Origin: Solobacterium sp.
GTDB lineage: Bacteria; Bacillota_I; Bacilli_A; Erysipelotrichales; Erysipelotrichaceae
Direction: 5' to 3'
Length of the DNA stretch: 64,000 bases
Assembly (NCBI GenBank): GCA_024693325.1
Contig: JAILLA010000108.1
Location: forward strand, 107,794 to 171,793
Shown in pieces: positions 50,222 to 57,248 of this stretch. The notes beneath the pieces are model-generated. The model saw only the letters and a list, made by a program, of their open reading frames with translations. It had not been told where the DNA came from and did not search any database. Position 1 is the first letter of the stretch. Every line of letters begins with the position of its first letter. The translations under genes and the position numbers were made by a program.

Positions 50222-51324
50222 TGGCTGATATCGATAGTGTCCGTCAGCAGATGATGGAGGAGCTGGAACGAAAGATCCGTAGTGATGGAAGGCTTGGATC
50301 CATCCGGAACAAGATCCAGAACGGAGATTATTCCGAAGCTGGCCAGTACGGCACCAGATGCGGAGAGCTTCTTTCAGAAATCATACGGCAGAACATGACA
50401 GAAGACCTGTTCCAGGAATGTGATGTAAATGGGCTGGCCAGTATGCTATTGCCAGTAATCGAAAAAGAAACGGAGTATGTATCCAATGCAGTAGCAGCTG
50501 CCCAGAGATCACAGAATCAGGAAACCGGGATCGGAATCAAACCGATTAAAACCGACTTTGATGCATCACAGTATTACAACATCTTCGGAAAGATGCAGGC
50601 ATACGATTCATATGATGAGGCTGCCTGGCTTCTGGATGAGCCGATTGTTCAGGACTCCCTCAAAACAGTAGATGAATCGCTGAGAGAGAATGCGGAGTTC
50701 CAGTATAAAGCTGGGCTCAGAACTTGTGTTATCCGTGAAGTAGAACCTGACTGCTGTGAGTTCTGTGCGGAAAGGGCAGGGACATACTACTATCCGGATG
50801 TTCCAGATATGGTGTTTGAACGGCATAACGACTGCAGGTGTGAGATTAGGATAGAGACGGAAAAAGATGCCTACGGTAATAAAAATCGTTCAATATTTGC
50901 TGGAGATATAAATGCTAGTAAACGCATTTCTTTCGCACAACATGGTGATAATATAGGCAATGAGATAAGAAAAAAAACACCCCAGCAAAGGGCAATTGAG
51001 ACAGATATTAAGTTAAAAAGTGAGAAAACCTTAATTTATACTATTGCGGATAACCATGAGGGGTTGGGAGAAAACACTCCTGCACAATGGAAAAAAATAC
51101 TTGAAGACTCAGGTTTTGAATTGAAACCGCTGAATAAAGGAACGTTCAAGAATCAACGTTTTGAAGACGGTGGTGGATATAGGTTGGTTTTAGAATATGA
51201 TGGTGGATATTTCCAATATCATCCTGAAGGTGGGGTTCGCCATACAGGTGCATATTACAAGATTTCATCTGGAAAAACTGATACAAGACGTTATAATTTA
51301 GATGGGAGTATTAAGTATGACTGA
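50221..51324 (+). CDS. Minor head protein with toxin-like C-terminal domain
   Basis: 367 residues. Residues 1 to about 220 are a phage minor head protein of the SPP1 gp7/Mu gpF class, ending in the Cys/His motif CCEFCAERAGTYYYP and ERHNDCRCEI. Residues about 225-367 look like an added domain: a lead stretch, then GYRLVLEYDGGYFQYHPEGG and HTGAYYKISSGKTDTRRYNLDG, which resembles the C-terminal RNase domains (barnase/EndoU/colicin-like folds) found on polymorphic toxins and phage head proteins. By hand count 50881-51300 is about 36% G+C against about 49% in 50221-50340. The small gene that follows and overlaps it is a plausible immunity gene. It may be packaged in the head and delivered with DNA. 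Confidence 0.8.
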   Translation: MADIDSVRQQMMEELERKIRSDGRLGSIRNKIQNGDYSEAGQYGTRCGELLSEIIRQNMTEDLFQECDVNGLASMLLPVIEKETEYVSNAVAAAQRSQNQETGIGIKPIKTDFDASQYYNIFGKMQAYDSYDEAAWLLDEPIVQDSLKTVDESLRENAEFQYKAGLRTCVIREVEPDCCEFCAERAGTYYYPDVPDMVFERHNDCRCEIRIETEKDAYGNKNRSIFAGDINASKRISFAQHGDNIGNEIRKKTPQQRAIETDIKLKSEKTLIYTIADNHEGLGENTPAQWKKILEDSGFELKPLNKGTFKNQRFEDGGGYRLVLEYDGGYFQYHPEGGVRHTGAYYKISSGKTDTRRYNLDGSIKYD

Positions 51325-51583
51325 GCTTTTGAAAAGAATTAATGACGAGCTGAAAAGAAACTATGATGAAGTCGTTATCGGTGGACGAACGCTTTTTGAC
51401 ATGAAGGATGGATCTTTTTTCAAAATTGATGAATTTAGTGATCATGGGCCATTCGTCATTGAATATGCAGAAGACCTCAAAGCTGCAGAAAAAGGATGGC
51501 TCGATGATGGTGAAGTATTCCCCCGTGATATGGTTTTCAGCCAACTGATTTCCGAAATAAAAGAATGTGTTGCAAACGCATAA
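51317..51583 (+). CDS. Small acidic protein, putative immunity protein
   Basis: 88 residues from the ATG at 51317, which overlaps the end of the minor head gene by 8 bases. The protein is acidic, with SFFKIDEFSDHGPFVIEYAEDLKAAEKGWLDDGE in the middle, a pattern seen in small cytosolic immunity proteins; I cannot name the family. It shares the AT-rich composition of the toxin-like domain and is followed by its own terminator, so the two form one inserted cassette. An unrelated phage structural role is possible. Confidence 0.6.
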   Translation: MTELLKRINDELKRNYDEVVIGGRTLFDMKDGSFFKIDEFSDHGPFVIEYAEDLKAAEKGWLDDGEVFPRDMVFSQLISEIKECVANA

Positions 51584-51593
51584 TATGATCATT

Positions 51594-51615
51594 AAGCACT
51601 CTCCGGAGTGCTTTT
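51594..51615 (+). terminator. Terminator closing the toxin-immunity cassette
   Basis: AAGCACTC (51594-51601) pairs with GAGTGCTT (51606-51613) around TCCG, followed by TTTTC. A terminator inside the late operon, between minor head and TerL, is unusual. Confidence 0.7.
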
Positions 51616-51631
51616 CTGAAAGGAGGTAACA

Positions 51632-51655
51632 ATGATCAGAGCACCTGATTACTAA
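51632..51655 (+). CDS. Seven-codon mini-ORF with strong ribosome site
   Basis: AAAGGAGG lies 5 bases before an ATG that opens MIRAPDY and stops at TAA. It may be the start of a gene cut by the cassette insertion, a leader peptide for TerL, or chance. Confidence 0.2.
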   Translation: MIRAPDY

Positions 51656-51673
51656 TAAACGGAGGGTAGGAGA

Positions 51674-53113
51674 ATGGCAGAACGTAAAGGTCGCCAGACT
51701 CCCACGCAATCCGTAATATTGCCTTACCAGCATACCAAAGGAATCGAAGCAGCAGAGATATATGCACGATCCGGAAGGAAAGCTCTGGAGTGGCAGGAGC
51801 TGCTTCTCTGTGACGTTATGGCACAGAATGAAGACGGCTTATGGACACATCAGAAGTTCGGATATTCCGTGCCAAGACGTAACGGCAAGAATGAGATCGT
51901 TGTCATGCGTGAAATGTGGGGACTGATCCATGGTGAGATCATCTGCCATACAGCACATCGAACGACCACATCAAGTTCTGCATGGAACCGTCTGAGATCA
52001 CTTCTGATCAAAGCCGGATATGTTGAACTGGGACGTCAGAAGAAGGGTGAAGATCCTCCCGAGAAGAGCTTCCGGACAAATAAGCAGCATGGCCTTGAGA
52101 ACATCGTGCTGACAAACGGAGGAAAGATCGATTTCCGTACCAGGACACCAAACGGAGGACTGGGCGAAGGTTTTGACCTTCTCGTGATCGATGAAGCACA
52201 GGAATATACCGATGATCAGGAAAGTGCACTGATATACACTGTGTCAGATTCCAAAAATCCACAGACGATCTTTTGCGGAACACCGCCGACTCCGGTATCT
52301 TCTGGAACGGTGTTTACAAAGATGCGCTCAGAATGTCTTGCCGGATCCACCTATGATACCGGCTGGGCTGAATGGTCTATACCGAGACAGACGGACGATG
52401 TCTATAACACGGAAAACTGGTATGAGACCAATCCATCCATGGGAGCCCACCTGGATGAGAGAAAGATCAGGGCGGAGATTCGAAAGGATATCATAGACTT
52501 CAATATCCAAAGGCTTGGTGTATGGCTGACATACAACCAGAAATCTGAAGTTTCCGAAACTGAATGGGACGCATTGCAGCTGAAGAAACTGCCAGCGCTG
52601 AAAGGCAGGCTCTTTGCTGGAATAAAGTTCGGGCCTGACGGCCAGAATGTTGCCATGTCGATTGCTGTAAAGACAGAGGACGGAAAGATCCTGGTCGAAA
52701 GCATTGACTGTCAGTCGATCCGGAAGACGGATGGCTGGATCCTGAGGTTCCTGAAAGAAGCAGATATCCAGATGACTGTAGTTGACGGCAAGAGCGGTCA
52801 GAAACTGCTCATGGATCATTGCCAGGACATGAAGATCAAGCCGCTGCCTCAGGAAGTAAAAGTGGCTGAAGTGTGTACGGCATCTACAGTCTTTACACAG
52901 GCGCTGGAACAGCAGACGATCTGTCACATGGGGCAGCCTTCACTGAAACAGTCGGTATGTAACTGCGAACGGAGGGCAATCGGGTCATCCGGCGGATACG
53001 GTTTTAAGAGTCTTAAGGAAGGAATTGATATCAGTTTGATGGACAGTATGGTATTGGCACACTGGGCATGTGCTGTAAGCAAGGAAAGGCGAAAACAAAA
53101 AATCAGGGTGTAG
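51674..53113 (+). CDS. terL: Terminase large subunit
   Basis: 479 residues. The ATPase has Walker A in SVPRRNGKNEIVV, Walker B in LLVIDEAQEYTDDQ and the coupling motif FCGTPPTPVSSGT. The nuclease domain (about 310-460) begins LFAGIKFGPDG and has an acidic site in VVDGKSGQ. It pumps DNA into the capsid and cuts it. A terminase small subunit is not recognised nearby. Its position after portal and minor head, instead of before them, is unusual. GGAGGGTAGGAGA precedes the ATG. Confidence 0.92.
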   Translation: MAERKGRQTPTQSVILPYQHTKGIEAAEIYARSGRKALEWQELLLCDVMAQNEDGLWTHQKFGYSVPRRNGKNEIVVMREMWGLIHGEIICHTAHRTTTSSSAWNRLRSLLIKAGYVELGRQKKGEDPPEKSFRTNKQHGLENIVLTNGGKIDFRTRTPNGGLGEGFDLLVIDEAQEYTDDQESALIYTVSDSKNPQTIFCGTPPTPVSSGTVFTKMRSECLAGSTYDTGWAEWSIPRQTDDVYNTENWYETNPSMGAHLDERKIRAEIRKDIIDFNIQRLGVWLTYNQKSEVSETEWDALQLKKLPALKGRLFAGIKFGPDGQNVAMSIAVKTEDGKILVESIDCQSIRKTDGWILRFLKEADIQMTVVDGKSGQKLLMDHCQDMKIKPLPQEVKVAEVCTASTVFTQALEQQTICHMGQPSLKQSVCNCERRAIGSSGGYGFKSLKEGIDISLMDSMVLAHWACAVSKERRKQKIRV

Positions 53114-53184
53114 AAAGCGGTCTATATGATCGCTTTTTTACATACATAACGCATACCACGCGGATAAGTTGGGAGGAGAAAAAA

Positions 53185-53655
53185 ATGGCAGATTTTACAC
53201 CAATTACAACACAGGAAGCATTCGATACAGCGATATCAGACCGCCTGAAACGGGAAAAAGAGAAGTATGAAGGATATACATCTCCTAAGGATCTGGAGAA
53301 GCTGAAAGCAGATTATGACAAGCAGATTGCGGATCTGAATAAAGCTATGGAAGACCAGTCAAAGAAGTATGCCAATTACGACAAGGATATTGCTGAAAGG
53401 GATGCCAAAATCAAGGGCTACGAGACCGCCTCGGTAAAAACGCGAATTGCCCATGAGCTTGGACTGCCGTATGGTGCTGCGGATTATCTCAAAGGAGAAG
53501 ATGAGAAGTCCATCAAAGAAAGCGCCGAGGCTGTTAAGAAGTTGTTTGGTAATCAGCATCGAAATCCAACAGCTCCGGAGGCAAACACAGAGAGATCCGC
53601 CGGAGATGCAAAAAGGGAGGCATTGAAATCAGTCCTCCAGAACATGAACAAGTAA
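53185..53655 (+). CDS. Phage scaffolding protein (DUF4355-like)
   Basis: 156 residues from the ATG at 53185 after GGAGGAG. It starts PITTQEAFDTAISDRLKREKEKYEGYTSP-like text and continues as a charged coiled coil (DLEKLKADYDKQIADLNKAM), then a region AHELGLPYGAADYLKGED and a disordered end. This is the pattern of Gram-positive phage scaffold proteins, which shape the procapsid and then leave. The capsid gene follows after 19 bases. Confidence 0.88.
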   Translation: MADFTPITTQEAFDTAISDRLKREKEKYEGYTSPKDLEKLKADYDKQIADLNKAMEDQSKKYANYDKDIAERDAKIKGYETASVKTRIAHELGLPYGAADYLKGEDEKSIKESAEAVKKLFGNQHRNPTAPEANTERSAGDAKREALKSVLQNMNK

Positions 53656-53674
53656 AAAGGAGAAAGAATTAAAA

Positions 53675-54580
53675 ATGGCAGATATTTTAGCAAGAGGAAC
53701 AATGCTTCCTCCGCAGATCGTCACTGATATGTTCAATAAGGTCGGAGGCCATAGTTCTCTGGCAGCGCTGTGTGCGCAGACACCGATTCCGTTCAATGGT
53801 ACAGAAGTGTTCACTTTCACTCTGGATAAAGAAGCGGATATCGTCGCTGAAAACGGCGCAAAGACAAAAGGCGGAGCTACAGTTGAACCTGTAACAATTA
53901 CACCGATCAAATTTGAGTATGGTACACGTGTTTCCGATGAATTCCTGTATGGAACTGAAGAATATAAGCTTCAGGTCCTGGAAAATTTTGCAGATGGTGC
54001 TGCGAAGAAGTTTGCACGTGGACTTGATATTGCTGGTTTCCATGGCCTGAATCCGCGTACAATGACAGCCTCTGCAGTAGTCGGAACAAATAACTTCGAC
54101 AGTGCCGTAGCTGCAGCCAATGTAGTAACTTATGCTGCAGCGACATGTGATATCAACATTGAAGATGCTATCGCCCTGGTTGAAGCAGTCGATGGTGAAC
54201 TCAATGGAATCGCAATGTCTCCGGCAATGAGAAGCGCTATTGCTGCTCTGACAGTAAATGGAGCCAGAAAGTATCCTGAATTCGCATTTGGTGCGAATCC
54301 AGGCGTTCTTGGCGGTATGAAGATTGATGTCAACAGCACTGTTGCTTCCGCTGTTTCCGGAGCTACTTCACTTGATTATGCAGTTCTCGGCGACTTCCAG
54401 AATGCATTCAAATGGGGTTATGCAAAGGATATTCCACTGGAAGTAATTCAGTATGGTAATCCTGATAATGATGCAGTTCTCGGCGATCTGAAAGGGCATA
54501 ATCAGGTATATCTCAGAGCTGAAGCATATATTGGCTGGGGAATCCTGGCGGCTGATCGCTTCGCAATCGTCAAGTCCTGA
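53675..54580 (+). CDS. Major capsid protein (HK97-type fold)
   Basis: 301 residues. FTLDKEADIVAENGAKTKGGA and VSDEFLYGTEEYKLQVLENFADGAAKKFARGLDIAGFHG are typical of the HK97-fold capsid proteins of siphophages. Codon use is strongly biased, as expected for the most abundant virion protein. AGGAG lies about 12 bases upstream. It follows the scaffold gene, and a 49-residue gene overlaps its stop by one base. Confidence 0.93.
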   Translation: MADILARGTMLPPQIVTDMFNKVGGHSSLAALCAQTPIPFNGTEVFTFTLDKEADIVAENGAKTKGGATVEPVTITPIKFEYGTRVSDEFLYGTEEYKLQVLENFADGAAKKFARGLDIAGFHGLNPRTMTASAVVGTNNFDSAVAAANVVTYAAATCDINIEDAIALVEAVDGELNGIAMSPAMRSAIAALTVNGARKYPEFAFGANPGVLGGMKIDVNSTVASAVSGATSLDYAVLGDFQNAFKWGYAKDIPLEVIQYGNPDNDAVLGDLKGHNQVYLRAEAYIGWGILAADRFAIVKS

Positions 54581-54729
54581 TGAAGTACAGGAACACTCGA
54601 ACAGGTGTTTTCGTAGAAGTGTTTTCTGAAATCAGAGGAGAATGGGAGAAGGTTGAAGAACAGCCTTCTCCTGTTGATTCTGTGCCGGAAAAGAAAGCAC
54701 CTAAAAAGAGAAAGAAAGCGAGTAAATAA
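54580..54729 (+). CDS. Small head protein between capsid and connector (49 aa)
   Basis: The frame MKYRNTRTGVFVEVFSEIRG with EWEKVEEQ starts at the ATG that overlaps the capsid stop (TGATG) and ends in a Lys-rich tail (KKAPKKRKKASK). Small proteins of this pattern commonly lie between capsid and first connector in Gram-positive siphophages. Function unknown. Confidence 0.65.
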   Translation: MKYRNTRTGVFVEVFSEIRGEWEKVEEQPSPVDSVPEKKAPKKRKKASK

Positions 54730-54731
54730 AG

Positions 54732-55151
54732 ATGAGAGCATTTGCAACAGTCAACGATATTGTGACATTGTGGAGACCGCTGGAACCGGATGAAATGACA
54801 AGGGCTGGCGCTCTGCTTCCGCTTGTGTCTGATGCTCTTCGCTATGAGGCTGTAAAAGTAGGGATGGACTTGGACGCAATGATTGAAGAATCGCCATATC
54901 TTGCTAATGTTGCAAAGCTGGTGACAGTTGATGTTGTGACCAGGGTGATGCGTCAGAACACATCCGGAGAACCAATGTCACAGGAATCACAGGCAGCGTT
55001 AGGGTATTCCTGGTCAGGAACCTATGCGATTCCAGGTGGTGGTATTGCTAATGCTATTATGATCAACGATCTGAAGCGTCTTGGTCTAAGAAGACAGAAG
55101 ATTGGAGTGATAGAACCTTATGATACAGGGAACAACCATCACTTTGATTAA
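54732..55151 (+). CDS. Head-tail connector protein
   Basis: 139 residues, mostly helical: FATVNDIVTLWRPLEPDEMTRAGALLP then KLVTVDVVTRVMRQNTSG and GYSWSGTYAIPGGG. This is the Gp15/Gp19-like adaptor of siphophage heads, which binds under the portal. It starts two bases after the small head gene and overlaps the next gene by 32 bases. Confidence 0.85.
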   Translation: MRAFATVNDIVTLWRPLEPDEMTRAGALLPLVSDALRYEAVKVGMDLDAMIEESPYLANVAKLVTVDVVTRVMRQNTSGEPMSQESQAALGYSWSGTYAIPGGGIANAIMINDLKRLGLRRQKIGVIEPYDTGNNHHFD

Positions 55152-55452
55152 CAAAACAAGATCTGGAACTGACCCGTTCAATGCCCCGATTTATACGGAA
55201 ACACAGACAGATGTAGAGAACGTTCTGGTTGCGCAGCCATCTGCGTCACAGGTAATCGATCAGATGAATCTGTACGGCAAGAGACTGGCATATACACTTG
55301 GAATTCCTAAAGGTGATACACATATCTGGAAAGAACAGGACGTGATCATATTCGGAGAACGGTTCCATGTTTTTACAGAAGTCACAAAAGGCATTGAAGA
55401 AAATGTTCCGGGACCTTGGCATCATACATACGGAGTAGAGAGATATGGCTAG
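55120..55452 (+). CDS. Head-closure protein
   Basis: 110 residues, beta-rich: ITLINKTRSGTDPFNAPIYTETQTDVENVLV, then LGIPKGDTHIWKEQDVIIFGERFHV. Size, position and pattern fit the SPP1 gp16-like stopper. It overlaps both neighbours, so translation is coupled. Confidence 0.75.
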   Translation: MIQGTTITLINKTRSGTDPFNAPIYTETQTDVENVLVAQPSASQVIDQMNLYGKRLAYTLGIPKGDTHIWKEQDVIIFGERFHVFTEVTKGIEENVPGPWHHTYGVERYG

Positions 55453-55702
55453 AAAAGTGATCGTTCAACTTAATCGTGAGGGTGTCGGTCAGCTTTTGAG
55501 ATGTCCGGAGATGAAAGCTGTCATTGAAGGACAGGCACAGGCAATGGCAAATAATCTGGGCGAAGGGTATGGAGCCAGGACATGGTACAGCTCGAAAGAC
55601 AGACGTGTTACTGCTTTTGTGGGGACCATGACGGACAAGGCATTCCAAAAGAATCTGGAAGAAAATACCGTTCTGAAGGCGGTTGGAGGAAAGAATGATT
55701 GA
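55445..55702 (+). CDS. HK97 gp10-like tail completion protein
   Basis: 85 residues. VIVQLNREGVGQLLRCPEMKAVIE and DRRVTAFVGTMTDKA match the small neck proteins found between stopper and tail terminator. It overlaps the genes on both sides by 8 bases. The role is inferred from order. Confidence 0.65.
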   Translation: MARKVIVQLNREGVGQLLRCPEMKAVIEGQAQAMANNLGEGYGARTWYSSKDRRVTAFVGTMTDKAFQKNLEENTVLKAVGGKND

Positions 55703-56036
55703 GAAGATCGTGCTGGACTACCTCAATGAAAGGTCATCAATCTCATGGTATATGGAGACTCCGGCTGATCCTCCGGAACAGTATGGTCTGATCCAGAAGA
55801 CAGGCAGTTCAGTAAGCAATTTTATCTATCGGGCTACTATGGTACTTCAGACCCATGCTGATTCCGCTTATGAAGCTGCATGTCTTAATGAAGAGACAAA
55901 AGAACTGATGGATGGGATTATCATTTTGAATGAAATTGCATCTTCCAAACTGAATTCAGATTACAACTTTACTGACACAACGAAAAAGAAATACAGATAC
56001 CAGGCGGTGTACGACCTGGTGCATTATGGGAGATAA
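55695..56036 (+). CDS. Tail terminator-like protein
   Basis: 113 residues from the ATG at 55695, with GGAGG 5 bases upstream. It starts IEKIVLDYLNERSSISWYMETPADPPEQYGLIQKTG and is alpha/beta, like gpU/gp17-type tail terminators that cap the tail tube. Position directly before the tail tube gene supports this. Confidence 0.7.
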   Translation: MIEKIVLDYLNERSSISWYMETPADPPEQYGLIQKTGSSVSNFIYRATMVLQTHADSAYEAACLNEETKELMDGIIILNEIASSKLNSDYNFTDTTKKKYRYQAVYDLVHYGR

Positions 56037-56039
56037 ACT

Positions 56040-56591
56040 ATGGATACTAGAAATGTTTCGGCTGGCAAGCCGATGATTGGCGGTGCCGTTCATGTTGCAC
56101 CGATCGGGACCACACTGCCTACAGATGCCACTGCTGCTCTGGATTCGGCATTTGCTGATCTCGGCTTCATGAGTGATGCCGGAGTGGTGAATGACGGCTC
56201 CAGAACGAGTCAGGCTATCAAAGCATGGGGCGGACAGACAGTCCTGAACATCCAGACAGAAAAGAACGACATCTGGACTTTTACCATGATCGAAAGCAAG
56301 AACGTCAATGTGCTCAAACAGGTGTTTGGAGAAGAAAATGTAACAGTTGACAGTCAGACCGGGTTGATTACCGTGACGGTCAATGCTAAAGAGCTTCCGG
56401 CTTACAGCTGGGTGTTTGATATGCTTCTGTCTGACGGTTCAGCCAAGAGATGTGTTTTGCCTTATGCACAGATCACTAATGTTGGAAACATCAGTTATAC
56501 AGACTCTGCAGCGATTGGTTATGAGACCACACTGAGTGCTCTTCCGGATGCTAGCGGCAATTCCCATTACGAGTATATTACTGCTTCGTAG
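56040..56591 (+). CDS. Major tail tube protein
   Basis: 183 residues, beta-rich. VSAGKPMIGGAVHVAPIGTTLPTDA and ALDSAFADLGFMSDAGVVN at the start, then WGGQTVLNIQTEKNDIWTFTMIESKN, are typical of siphophage tail tubes. It precedes the tail chaperone and tape measure genes, as expected. Confidence 0.9.
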   Translation: MDTRNVSAGKPMIGGAVHVAPIGTTLPTDATAALDSAFADLGFMSDAGVVNDGSRTSQAIKAWGGQTVLNIQTEKNDIWTFTMIESKNVNVLKQVFGEENVTVDSQTGLITVTVNAKELPAYSWVFDMLLSDGSAKRCVLPYAQITNVGNISYTDSAAIGYETTLSALPDASGNSHYEYITAS

Positions 56592-56601
56592 GAGATAAAG
56601 G

Positions 56602-56865
56602 ATGCTGACAGGGACGACCAGTACCGGGTTTGCATATGAGATCCCGGAAGAACAACTGGATAACATGGAGCTTCTCGATGCCTTAGCTGAGGCTGATTCC
56701 GGGAAGCTCCTTGCTATTTCCAGGGTATGTGATCTGCTTCTTGGGAAAGAGCAGAAACTGAGATTGTACGATCATTGCCGGACGGAGAAGGGAACTGTAC
56801 CTACTGCGTCAATTCGTGATGAGATCCTGGACATAATTCAAGGACAGGACAACGGAAAAAACTGA
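56602..56865 (+). CDS. Tail assembly chaperone (gpG-like, zero frame)
   Basis: 87 residues, helical: FAYEIPEEQLDNMELLDALAEADSGK and ISRVCDLLLGKEQKLRLYDH. Its last sense codons form the slippery heptamer A AAA AAC directly before TGA. It therefore gives a short product and, after -1 frameshift, a longer gpGT product. Such chaperones hold the tape measure protein during tail assembly. Confidence 0.85.
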   Translation: MLTGTTSTGFAYEIPEEQLDNMELLDALAEADSGKLLAISRVCDLLLGKEQKLRLYDHCRTEKGTVPTASIRDEILDIIQGQDNGKN

Positions 56866-57248
56866 TCGCCCTTGTCGGACTCCTGCGGAATTGTAAAAAT
56901 GAACTGATCTGTGATTTTGCAGAGACGTATCGGATTTACGACTTCCGCAGGCTTCCGGCAAGACTGGCTGCAATCTATGCAGTCGGTCTGAGGGCAGATT
57001 CGAGAACAATGATGAAAGTAACCGGTATGAAAGTGCCGGCTGAAATATTTAATCAGGTGATGATCATTGATCAGCTGAACCTGATGATGTGGTCTCAGAG
57101 CGGAGCAAAAGGTCGAAGGCCGGAATTGTATTCTCAGAAAATGCTCGGAACTGAAGAGACAGGAACTGCTGAAAGGTTTGCCACTCCGGAAGACTTTGAA
57201 GCTGAATGGGAGAGAAGAACGGGGGTGAAGTATGGCAAGCGGAATTGA
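56602..57248 (+). CDS. Frameshifted tail assembly chaperone gpGT
   Basis: Predicted product of -1 frameshifting: zero frame to 56862, then the frame beginning with CTG at 56862-56864 and open to the stop at 57248, giving about 215 residues. The extension reads LIALVGLLRNCKNELICDFAETY, a continuous coding stretch that has no start codon or ribosome site of its own before an ATG at 57009. Its end overlaps the tape measure gene by 17 bases. The pattern equals that of G/GT genes in lambda and many siphophages. Confidence 0.8.
56856..56862 (+). promoter_or_regulatory. -1 frameshift slippery sequence
   Basis: A AAA AAC in the X XXY YYZ form, in register with the chaperone frame and followed at once by TGA. 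Shifting back by one base opens the downstream 128 codons. Confidence 0.8.

Noticed and set aside
57009..57248. Independent 79-codon gene starting at the ATG at 57009
   Set aside because: The frame is open back to the slippery site and reads as the extension of the tail chaperone; no ribosome site precedes 57009.
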